A DNA stretch of 62,000 nucleotides, taken from assembly GCA_002633005.1 (NCBI GenBank), contig NMRA01000181.1, positions 134,959 through 196,958 of the forward strand, given 5' to 3'. The position numbers and the translations under genes were made by a program. The notes below the pieces were generated by a model that was given only the letters and a program-made list of their open reading frames with translations, did not search any database and was not told the origin of the DNA. Source of the DNA: Phoronis australis (Eukaryota; Phoronida; Phoronidae). Shown in pieces: positions 32,701 through 43,800 of the stretch. How positions within the stretch are numbered: position 1 is the stretch's first letter; the number at the start of each line of letters is the position of its first letter.

Positions 32701-35310
32701 GTGAAAACCACTGATGAACCGGCACGGATAGTTTTACAGTGTCCATCAGACGCGTGCGAAAAGGGCAGCCGGTCTCATATGTGTATACGTGATGGATTGT
32801 TTGCCGTTACGGAAAGCCGGAACGAGCGTGGAGATTGAGACACTGGGTTGGGTATGCTTGGCAGGTGCGGGAATTGTATTACCAGCAGTAACAGTGGGCC
32901 CGCCAAGACGTACTGGGGGCGGCGGAAGGGCTGTTGGAAAGTGGGGAGATTTAAAACCACAACTGTTGGTTGTTGGTGTGACAGGTGGTTAGGGATGAGG
33001 CACGGGGTTTACGGAACTGTTGGTTATAGAACATCGTGTGATGAACACCGAATACAGAAATAAAATAAGGTATAATGTGTACCTATTTGCCAAAATCTGT
33101 GGTCGCATTTTCAAAATTCAGCTCGCATTCATAAATGCCAGGTCGCAAAAATTTCCCGCCAATTTTTCGCGCCAAAATAGCCTTTTTAGATCATCGAGAA
33201 AATGTTAGATTATGCTCTTGCCTGCGCCGTTTTATACTCACAAATTTCAGGTAGCAAACATGAGCTCTTACACGCAGGTACGGCGCTACTTTTCTTCCCA
33301 ACCGACTTTCAAAGGCTGTTGCTGTCGTTAAAGTTGAATCCCTGCTCTCTAACCGACAGGTGCATTCGAGTAGCTAAGTTTGCAATGTGAAAAGGGAGAA
33401 AATATTCGTTAAAAAAGCATTCGCGATTTTACTAGGTCTGACCTGCCTTAAGACTGTCACCAATGTCATTAAAGATCCAAACTAACTTTGAGTGCAAACT
33501 CCCTCCATGTTTTTCGCAGCCCAAACTTTGTAACTTAACTAGACGTTTGAAAAACATCCTGTCGAAAAATATCCATGAAACGTTGCCCTAGCCGAATGAC
33601 GTATGCAGTACGCGGGTACAAATCAGTGCAAATTTTACAACAAAATGCTGGACTTACGCTGTTTAAGTACTCAACAATTAGTTTTCCATGAAATGAAAAG
33701 CTACGAAATAATTTCCGAATCCGTACGGTTTCCATCGGGCAATGGATTTGTAATGTTGATTTCCCTAAAGCAATATTTTATATAATTTCGTATGACCAAT
33801 TCTGAGGTATGTGTGATGAAAGATTAATATTATAATAGAAATGCTATAATATTGTTGGTTTCCTGTGTAAATCACTACGGTGTGTAGTTGAAGTGATGTT
33901 AAAGACAACATGTTGACTACGTTATGAGAAAATCACAATAAAGTAGTACGTGTATTTTAATGTCTTAATCTTTTTCAATGTCACATAAAACTGGAGATCA
34001 TGAACTGAAGATGCACGGTGAAGTTAGGACCAAGACTACAAAACAGAAGAGACAAACACAAACGTACATTCAAGCCACACGGGTGCCACAAGTCATTCAC
34101 TTCATCTCTGTATCGATGTTATCAATAAGACATCAAATAAAATCCCACCCGTTTTATCAGCACATCAGTTTACACAACTTCCGATCCCAGACGTTCATGA
34201 GCGGGAATCTTTGAATCATCTCGAGAAGGGTGTTGTCGCACTCCTCTCTCTCCCCATGGGCAAGCTCATCGTCATTCTTTGACTTCATTGGCTATTTATT
34301 TTTTCCCTTTGCTGTCACAATTTTGCAAGAAGATTCATCTGCAGCAACAATTTGTTTACCCCTGGCTGACACGTCACATCGAACAACTCCTGGGTGAGTT
34401 TTTAGTTTAGAACCCCTTGTTCCCAGTGGTTTCGTCTAAATGTAGATTTCTGTATTTCAAAACCCTAGTAGGATGTACCTTCATGTCTTGGGTAACATGT
34501 TCGTTGAAGCTCGCCACACAATTACAGTGAATATGTTTCCTGAAATGAAAGTAATTTCATTTGTAAAAGTATCTATAACTAAAATAGTATGATTGATGTA
34601 CATGTAGTGCTCATGGCGATTTAATTGTAATATGCTATGGTGTTGTTTAGTTTTGATACGAATGTAACACAGTAATGAAGCAAAATGTGATTAATTCCTT
34701 GCACCACACTTATTTTGTAATCTTTTTTCACGTTTTATAAGTAAAAATTGCGTTATTGTTCGATACACCACGATGCGTTCCCGATCGCTTATTTTTGCGT
34801 TCTACCTGCCTTTCCGCAATGTGTTACGCCTTGAACTCATGTTTCTGTTTTCACATTGGAAGTAAAAACAACGAAAATTCATCAAATTTACTTACCTTGC
34901 CTGGCTTCGCTTTTCGCGCCAAAATTCGTTCTCGATCGCCTTCCGGGCGTTCTCAATCGCCCGTTGGCCGGGGTGCGTATGTCGCGCACGTATCCCCAGA
35001 AACAAGGAAAGAGTTTAAGAATTTCTTGGCGACTTAAAAACCACTTTGTTGAAATTAAACACGTGGCCGTCGTTTGGTGATTAATAGCGTAGTCATTTTC
35101 ACGTTTGCTGTCTTTTGCCATAAAAAAACGAGACGCACATCTCCAAGTTACTGTCGCCTGCCGGCGACTGCCTCGCTCGTTCCCTACGTGCCTATCCAGA
35201 ATGCTGGCTACTGACCACCTAGTGGCACGCAGGGAGCCAGCGAGCAAGGACTGCTTGCGCGGGACCGACCAGTGCTGCAGTGCGATACCAAGGATTTTGT
35301 CGTGGAAATT
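29740..35310. other. gene-free stretch
   Basis: Apart from the purine-skewed block I see no exon with convincing splice sites and conserved content. It includes the region upstream of the - strand gene start, where a promoter is expected but not recognised. Confidence 0.4.
30950..32450. other. purine-skewed low-complexity block
   Basis: The + strand is strongly G/A-rich, so the - strand shows long low-complexity frames rich in Ser, Pro, Leu and Phe (for example 31358-31804). A poly-G run with an N lies at 31455-31470. Nothing in the frames looks like a conserved protein. Confidence 0.5.
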
Positions 35311-35320
35311 TGATAATTAA

Positions 35321-36346
35321 CAGTGGCGGATCTAGGATATCACAAGGGGGGGGCCCCATCATTTTGTCTGTAAGCCTTTGCGCAAAGCACGATTGTAGAT
35401 GCGCATAGCACCGAATGGGGGAGGTCGGTAGGGGGGTTCGCCCCCTCCCACCCAGGAAATTTTTCTGTTTTTTCATCTAAAATTCTAGCATTTTCCTTGA
35501 TTTCTGAAGTATTATCCAAGAAAAAAAGGCCAAAAAAGAAAACAAAACAAAAAAAAAAAAGAAACACGGAGAACAAGTCAAACAGGAAAAACTGCAATTA
35601 CCTCAGACTGGAACTCACGACCTGGCGGATAGAGCGCGCGTGCTTTACCACTACACCACCACGATTTAACTCCTAATTTGATTCTAAGAGACCTACTTGT
35701 TTATGGTCCACAGCGTTTGCGCGCGAAACCTACTTCTTTTTGTAATGCTTATTACATGTTTTATATTTTGTGAATCGGTTCGAAACAAATTTGTTGTATT
35801 TAAAATAGTCTTCAATTGTCCAAAAGACCAAATCAAATCCGTTTTTCGTATTGGCAATAATGACGGGATTGCTTTGGAAATCGTCTTAAGTTAAGGTTTG
35901 ACAAAGAGAGAATTATGAGTTTTTGAGTGATTCACTAAGGCTTCGATTAAAATTCACATCTTACCAGCAGCTTCTGTTTTTTCATCGTTACTCAGGTTCC
36001 ATTTTCTTTAAAAAATGAAGTAAGTTTCTTCATTGCACAGTGGAGCAGACGACGGAAATGGAGTCGTAGTGCGCAGCGCCACTGCCGGTCGCCTGGGATA
36101 TCGCGAGAGAGCCTATACTTAGCCCTAGTTCCGTTACGATTGCGCCGTGTTCCGAATTTGACACTTGAAATTGGATCTGAGCCATCCTCCCAACACTAAA
36201 ACTGCACACATTTAAATCTTGTTTCATATGTATATTGTTAATTACCGTGGTTAATTAATAAACTCAACATTTCCCTACGCTCTTGCTGTTTTACTTCTTT
36301 GCGGCAGCCAAGGGGGGGGGGGCTGACCCCCCTAAATCCGTCTATG
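35321..36346. mobile_element. hAT-like TIR element with internal tRNA-like module, reverse orientation
   Basis: Begins CAGTGGCGGATCTAGGATATC and ends CTAAATCCGTCTATG, the family ends in reverse orientation. AATTA lies at 35315-35319 (one extra A before the element) and 36347-36351. About 600 bp of interior matches 43180-44015 on the other strand, including the tRNA-like block. Confidence 0.7.
35601..35667 (-). ncRNA. tRNA-like sequence, second copy
   Basis: On the - strand TGGTGTAGTGGTAAAGCACG and GGTCGTGAGTTCCAGTCTGA repeat the A-box-like and B-box-like parts of 43705-43770. The B box is weaker here (GTTCCAGTC versus GTTCGAATC). Confidence 0.4.
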
Positions 36347-36351
36347 AATTA

Positions 36352-39300
36352 GGACATCTTACGTAAAAAGTAAATATGTTTTCCATCACAAAAATTAGCA
36401 AGTCGGTCGTCTAAGAACTAGTAGAAACATTGGTTTTTGGGACGTTTTGTCACGTGAAGGTATGACAGTTGAAAGAATAGGTCTTACGTGTATGAAGTTT
36501 GACATACACGCCAAGTTTTGGTTGCTAAGCTGTATTAATTTTCCCTAACATACCCATAATCCTGATTTGGTGGTTTTCTGTTCCCATTTCCTCCACGCAT
36601 GCTGAATAATTTCTCTCAAGCAGACGCCGCGTCTGGAGCATGCCTGCTTCTGCTATGAGCTTTACCGCACACTCCTCACAACAAACTTCCAATCAAAGCG
36701 AATGTTACTCATTGACAATGGTTTGGATGACTAAGTCAAATTACCAACATAATGATCCACTTGACACCTGAGAAGTAATAGGGATTCAGGAAGGATACGG
36801 TGCACGATTGTGATTATCTAATTTGCTTTTGTATATAATGTCAGTTCCATTATTTGAACTAGATGTACCAGTTTCACAGTTTTTTTGCCGTAATCTAACT
36901 TGTTTTCTAAAATTATCATATCTAAATTTCTAATTAGAATAACAAAAATGATTATTTTCATTTTAATGTTTCTCGTTTTGATCTATCACTCTTGAGTTAT
37001 TATTCAATATAATTAATTCGCTTGAAATAAACACCCGCTTTAGTTGATTTTTGTTGTCGAGTTTTTTTGAAAAGACGTCGTAGAGAGATCAGTCATAAAC
37101 AGTATCAAACCATAAAACTGGTTAGGCAATGTTATTGTTTTGTTCACAGTGGAAAGGTATGTATCAATGAGACCAGGTTCAGGCATTTGTAGAAATTTAA
37201 ATACCCGGCGTAACAAAATAACGCTTTGTAAACCCTCAACAGGAGGAATTTATAGTGGAAGCTTTGTGGGACAAGGAGATGATGACCGCCTTTTATAGAA
37301 GTAATGACAGTCGGACCATGTCTAACGGATGAACTTGTTCATTTGCTGGATTAAATTCCCAACGGTATGAAAAGCTGCATTTCTCCCCTTTTGCTGGCAA
37401 AAAATTTGAAAATCCAATTGCGATTTTACTCTAATAAGAATCGTTCTTACAATGTTCCTTACCATAACATCATTCAATTTCTGTTACCAGCAAGTACATC
37501 GAGATCGTCAGCGACTGAGGAGAACAGAATTGGGTTGCACCAGTGGTCAGGCAACCGCCTAAAATTTCGAATTTGAAATGGGGCATGCACGCATTGCCCG
37601 TGACTTCGAGTTCAATTAATAATGGAAATAGAATCCAATTACAGTAAGAATATTACGAGAGTAAAGCGCTCAATTTCGGCCCGTTTTCGCTTTAGCTAGT
37701 TGAAACACGGTAAATGCAACTTAAAGGGACCAGTGCTGTTTTGGCAATTAATTCTCCTACAGAAAGCCAGGTTTATAGACGCCTAGGTCCAGGCCATAAT
37801 ATTTTTACTTGAAATCGATCTCGAAATTATCTATTCCTCATCTTAGTGTATGTCAGTGAACTCAAAGTTGGACTATAAGCCTGTTTTACATTACAGAATG
37901 GTTTACATATACCATTAGTTTCCAGTTTAAATTGGCACTTGGTGACCCCTAGAATCGAGTTAGAAACCCGAGTAAAAACTTAAAATTTCGAGTAAAAATT
38001 CGAAATTTCGAGTTCACACTCTTTACGCAAGCCACTGACGTAGGCATGCGGAGCGTAATAGTCACTTGAGTGCGCAAAAGTTGAATATAAAATGCTAAGA
38101 ATAATCGAGTTCGATTTAGAGTAAAAATATGTTACAGTGGGCTCTAGATTTCCGCAGTGCTATGGTGCGCGGTTGGCGAGATGATCCCGCTTTACAAAAG
38201 TCCCGGCCGACGGTTGGCCGGTTGGCCTCTAGTCTTGCAGACGCTTTTAGCCGGGCTATATTTCCATTCCTGAAATTTGTATCGAAGCCAAAGTTGACTT
38301 AATGAGACTCAAAGAGCATAAGAAAAGACATTCACTGTTTTCAAAATTTACAAATACGCAGTAGATTTAGGGGACTCAGTTGAGTCTCCATGGGACTGTT
38401 TCATGCAACCCATCGGGCATCCATTGGCCTCGTTGAAATCCGTCTAAAGCTAAATCAGCTATTGCCAACGCACAAATAAATAACATTTTCATTATTAGTG
38501 CACACGTGTGAAAAATCCACTTGTGCTCTGTCGGTATTTTCTTTGTTGGTGGGTGTTCGTTTAATTCGTACTGTGGCATATTTGCAGCTCGTTCAGCTCG
38601 TTTTATATAAAATAATCTAGTAGTATAAGTAGTGTTCGGCTTAGATAGATACACGCTGCGACCACGGGACGGGAGCGTCTCCGTGTGCTTGAATTGTGCT
38701 TTCCTGTATTTGTAGCTCAGTTCAACACTTCTTCAACAGTTGTTTCTATTTGATTAATTTAAGAACATAGCAACAGTGTATTTATGATTAACAACCCATC
38801 CAGGATCGATCACTTTCCAGTTTTTGGTTCATAAACGGATGCTTAGCGACCTTATCTGTTACAATAAGCTTGTAGAAATCTATGCGATACAATGAGAAGC
38901 GGACAGTCCCAAACCAAACAGCTACGTATCAGGCTAATCAGGTGGTCCCACTCGAATTTCAAAAGTTTTTGTTTTGTTTGAGTCAAAATCCATCACACTA
39001 GTTTAAAATTCCATCCTTCCTCAACAACTCGGTTGGATTCAAAATGAGCTAGATAACAGATCAGATCCATTTACCACTATGTAGGAGCTTTGATAGCAGA
39101 AAAGAGAAATTAACCACGGAATTCACTGTGTCCAAAGTGGACTTGATTCTTCATTGAATTAATGCAGGCATCTTTAATTAATTGCTAGGCTTCAAGCACA
39201 GTCTTTCCACAATGTATGCTGCATTTAAAGACAGTAAGTTACAAATCTGCTCCTTGCATGTAGTTCTCATTAGATAATAGTGTGAGCACCAAATACAACT

Positions 39301-39860
39301 GGAATTAAACTCTCGCCATTGTTGCATGCTTATTCTTACTTATTTCAAAAACTAGTGTACACCACTTTGATCTTTCTGCTATCTCGTAGGACTGTTACCC
39401 ATCCACCATTCAATAACATATAATGCCAGTCATTAATAAGTCTTCAAAGTGACAGCAGCTACAGAAATTTCAATCATTGCTATTCTTATGCTAGCAAAGT
39501 GTTTCCTTTTGCATTGTGAGATGGAAAGTTGAAACTATAAAATTGATAAACTGGGCCAGTGCATGTATAGCCTTAATATCTGTCAGTGCCGGTGCACAAT
39601 GCATCCCTCTTCTCTGGCTCATCTTGACTCATGGGTGACTGACACTTCAGAAACTATGCATTTTGACAATGAAATTTAATCTAGGATGGTGCTAATATCG
39701 TTGTTTTATAGCATGACAATTCACCTTTTATTTAACTAAATTTCCTTTAAAAAATCTGGGACAGTTATTGCATGTAGTCTGCTTGATGCCACAAAGCTGT
39801 TTTTTGCTTTGACTAATGGCTTGCTTCCAACTTTCTTATCTACTGTGTTCTTTTGTTAGC
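36352..39860. other. DPP3: intergenic stretch upstream of DPP3
   Basis: Apart from the small - strand ORF at 38376-38579 I see no gene. The DPP3 promoter should lie here, but I cannot point to a TATA box or start site. Confidence 0.4.
38376..38579 (-). CDS. possible small membrane protein or first exon, unrecognised
   Basis: ATG at 38579-38577 opens 67 residues: MPQYELNEHPPTKKIPTEHK, then one hydrophobic segment (WIFHTCALIMKMLFICALAI), then DLALDGFQRGQW. A TATATAAAA stretch lies only about 25 bp upstream on the same strand, which is close for a TATA box. No homologue is recognised. It might be chance. Confidence 0.25.
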   Translation of the reverse strand: MPQYELNEHPPTKKIPTEHKWIFHTCALIMKMLFICALAIADLALDGFQRGQWMPDGLHETVPWRLN

Positions 39861-39868
39861 TGTGAAGC

Positions 39869-39881
39869 ATGCCTGGCACAG
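39869..39881 (+). other. DPP3: possible DPP3 leader exon with in-frame upstream ATG
   Basis: The sequence ATGCCTGGCACAG is followed by a consensus donor (CAG|GTAAGT) at 39882. Spliced to the first main exon (acceptor TTTTCAG at 40794, exon from 40795), it reads MPGTGLN before the conserved M of 40803 with no stop. The protein could then be 732 aa. A at -3 supports the upstream ATG. The human N-terminus aligns with the downstream M, so this exon may be only 5' UTR in most transcripts. Its 5' border is unknown. A pyrimidine-rich acceptor-like stretch ends at about 39859. Confidence 0.5.
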
Positions 39882-40802
39882 GTAAGTTCAGTTTGTTATA
39901 ACACAGATATGATTAAGAACTTCTCAACTGAAACAACTAACCTCTCATTTGTTGTTATTCATTAACTTATTTCACATCTTCACTGATACATAAATTGGTA
40001 CACTTCATTGATAAGTGCTGTCCCTGACATAGTTTGGTACTAATGGAAGCTTCAAGGACCGTATTCTTCTTAGTTAACACCCCAGGATGCTTAAATTGAG
40101 GAATTAAAAAATCCAGGGTCGACATCAAGGGAGACATGAGGGATCTGTTTCATGAAGAGGGAGCAACTATTTCTGAAAAAAATTAAATCTCGTAAAGAGA
40201 AAAAATTTATAGTATGAGAATATGCACATAAATGCTAAGTAAGATGTTTTTTGATCAATTATTTCTGGACACTGGTTGTGTAACAATTACATAATTGTTA
40301 AACCTTTATTCAGTAACTGTGAAATGGGAGTGTAAGAGGAAATTTCTGGCTTAAGTCACTTTTCATGGAACAGACGCCATCTGTTAAACATGAAATTGTT
40401 GAGAAGTTGGGGACGGGCGCTTATCCAAATGGTCCATCATGTCAACGGTCACGGAGTTACATTCATGTAAGACTATACGCGGAAGAGTCTAATGGCAGAT
40501 GGATGGACGTATTGTAGCTGATATGTATTTGTGACCATGTGTTGCAAACTATGAGATCCATTTTGAACCATAAAGGTAATGCTTTTTTCAGTTTACGAAG
40601 TCTTCGCATGTTTTGTTTCTTTGCTAAAGTTAGAATGAAAATTCATAAAATACATTATAAACTAGTCTCCACTGAGTATAAAGGTGTGTGCAGTATCACT
40701 AGTGGCTTTTTACATTTATCTTAAAGTGTGACTTCTTACGAATCAAATTGGAATTATTGAAAATATGTTTGAATTTGATATGTTTTGTTTTCAGGCTTGA
40801 AT

Positions 40803-43800
40803 ATGGACAAGTCACTTTTTATCCTTCCCAATGATACAGATTGCGTTCTGCTGGAATGTAAAGCGGCCTTTGAGAGCTTGACTGAAAAAGAGCGTCTCTA
40901 TGCACACTATATGTCGCAAGCATCTTTTTATGGAAGCTTAATATGCTATGTGCAGGTTAGATCTCATGACATTGTATGCGAAGATGTTCATCGTGTGCAC
41001 ATGCAGTACTTGTTAAAAATGATTGGATACAATAAACAGAAACTCTCCCCCATGGCAGTTGTGTGCAAGCAGAATTCATTGTCAGGAGTTCCTGGAAACA
41101 CATGTGATGGTGATACGGAAATTTATCCTTTGGCATGTATTGTCATAATTCCAGGAGCTAGTCAATTTTTTGACATTTTCAAGGTTTTGAAAATAATATT
41201 GGAATTATATCTCAAAAAAGAAGCTTCGGATTATATTCCTTCTTTATCTAGGTGTAGGTGGCACAGCTGCAGGCCCCAGTCAATTTAGTGACCTTGACAT
41301 CATATTCAAGGTCACATGAAGTTTTGACTTTGGAAGAGAGATTCTGATTATGTTCATATTCTTCTAACCCAGGTGCTTTTGGGCAACGCCAGTACCAGAT
41401 AGCTTTGGTGATCTTTGAAATTAAGTTTTGACTTGGAGAAATTGTTATTGATGTGTTACCTCATGAAGGGTTAATATTTAGTCCCTCTTTTACAGTTGAC
41501 ATTTTTATCTGAAATGTGAAGGTAATCATTTTGATTTATTCCTGACAAAACAAACATATCCGTGGATCTGTTTGCTGCAAATGTTGGAAACTTATACACA
41601 TATTGTTTTATCATATGTTTAGACTAGAATTTTTGTAATTTTTAGTTTTGTGGTGAAATTTGACAAAATAGATTCACCTGTAGCCATTTTGTGTGATAAA
41701 TAAGATTGTAAACTGAAATCTAGGTGAACATGAAGGTAATTTTGATTTATTCCCATCAACATGAATGTTAGTTCCATGGTTTTGTTTGCTTCCTTTACAA
41801 AACCTGAGCTTAAACTTGTGCATCGTAATATTTTTCTTTGGAAAATTTGAAAGTCCACATTTCAATGACTTTTGTGCCAAGGATTTACAATTCTCTTTGT
41901 GTCTGTCACCAGACGTCACCAGAGTCCCCCGGCTTGTTTGTCCTACTCCAGAAGTTGTTTCGTGCGCAGTCTGTGGCTGATCTGAGAAAGTGCGCTGTTG
42001 ACGCCGGAGTCTCTGATGAGGAGTTCCAGGTTTGTTGTTCTGGGGAACCTGTGGCCTCGTCAAATGGTCATGTGCAGTGTATTTATGCAAATGCTCGACG
42101 TTCTTTCAATCCTGGTGTATTTTGCTTATTTTGCAGTTTTTAGTACGTTGCAGTTAATTAAATAATTTAGTACTGAACACTCTGTACACTCAATTAAATT
42201 GAATTTAAACCTTTAAGCCTATGTACCATCTAATATGCTTTGGTTCATTCACTTACAACTATGAAATTGGTCTCAACTAAATTCTATCTCGGATGAGGAG
42301 TGGTTTCAGAGTTAGTAAAGAAGTGACAGTTTGTTATTCATTGAGACAATGCTCAGCAAGTAAAATGACATGCCAGGATGAGTTAACATGGCTGCCTCGG
42401 GCAATAACAAACTGTCAGTACTTTTGAAGCCCTAAAGTCACCTCCAATTCAACTAAGGAATGATATAAGAGCATTTTCATTTTGGTAAGTGGTCTGAGTC
42501 ACAAGTTGGTTTTTGTTGTGGAGGGTAGGTTCATAGCTGCTTTAAAGTTTACAGTTCTAAGATTACGGATGTTCTGAGGTTTTTTAATTTTTGGAATTGC
42601 AGCCAAATTGCAGATAATCTTACTTAAAAACCATTCTAACTAACGAAACCTGACAACTGTTAAAAAGCTTTGAGTGATGAATTTCATTTAATTAGTGGCT
42701 GGAGAGTATTCAAGATTGTCGTTAATTTTGGTTTTATGTCTGATCTCTCATTAGTTTGAAATGTGTTTTCTAGGCATTCTGTGTGTATTGTGCGGGTGTC
42801 TATGCCAATTCAGGAAACTACAAGTCTTTTGGTGACAGCAAAATCATCCCGGGGCTTCCCCAGGTGGGTATCACACTTAAAATGGCAAATTTTTTATTTG
42901 TTGGTGAAGGACTGGTTTTACATTCTGTTAATATGCTGTTTAAACTAAACACAAGGTGCATATTCTTTGTATTATAAGAAGACTTGTGATATTAAGTTAA
43001 TTTTGCTTACTGGGAATGAGACTAAGAGTTATGCTAATGAAGGAACAGTGTAATTAAGTAGCAAAGAATCAAGATGCTGTGCTTCATATCATCTTTAATC
43101 AATATCATCACCAGGGATGTAGTCAGGACACTTATGCAATAAATATTTACAAAGATTAGAAAAACAATATCACTTAACACATAGGCGGATTTAGGGGGGG
43201 GGGGCCCAGGGGGCCCGGGCCCCCCTCCCCCCTTGGTTACCGCAAAAAAAATAAAACAGTAAGAGCGTAGGGAAATGGTGAGTATATTAATAAACCCCGG
43301 TAATTAAAATTATACGGTTGAAAAGAAGATTTAAATGTGTGCAGTTTTAGTGTNNNNNNNNNNNNNNNNNNNNNNNNNNNNNNNNNNNNNNNNNNNNNNN
43401 NNNNNNNNNNNNNNNNNNNNNNNNNNNNNNNNNNNNNAGTGAATCACTCAGAAACTCGCAATACTCTCTTTGTCAAACCTTATCTTAAGACGATTTCCAA
43501 AGCAATCCCGTCATTATTGCCAACACGAAAAACGGATTTGGTCTTTTGGGCATTTGAAGACTATTTTAAATACGACAAATTTGTTAACAATTGATGGCAC
43601 AAAATATAAAACGTGAAATAAGCATTACGAAAAGAAGTAGGTTTCGCGCGCAAACGCTGTGGACCATAAACAAGTAGGTCTTTTAGTATAACATTTGTAG
43701 TTAATCCTGGTGGTGTAGTGGTAACGCACGCGCTCTCTAAGCCCCAGGTCGTGAGTTCGAATCTTTGGTACGTTCAGTTTTTCCTGTTTGACACGTTCTC

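Noticed and set aside
43337-43594. 85-codon + strand frame across the assembly gap
   Set aside because: Twenty-odd residues are N-derived X, and the rest is interior of a TIR element.
43705-43770. Functional tRNA gene
   Set aside because: The acceptor ends do not pair and the anticodon arm is poor. It is repeated inside a mobile element, so it is called tRNA-like only.
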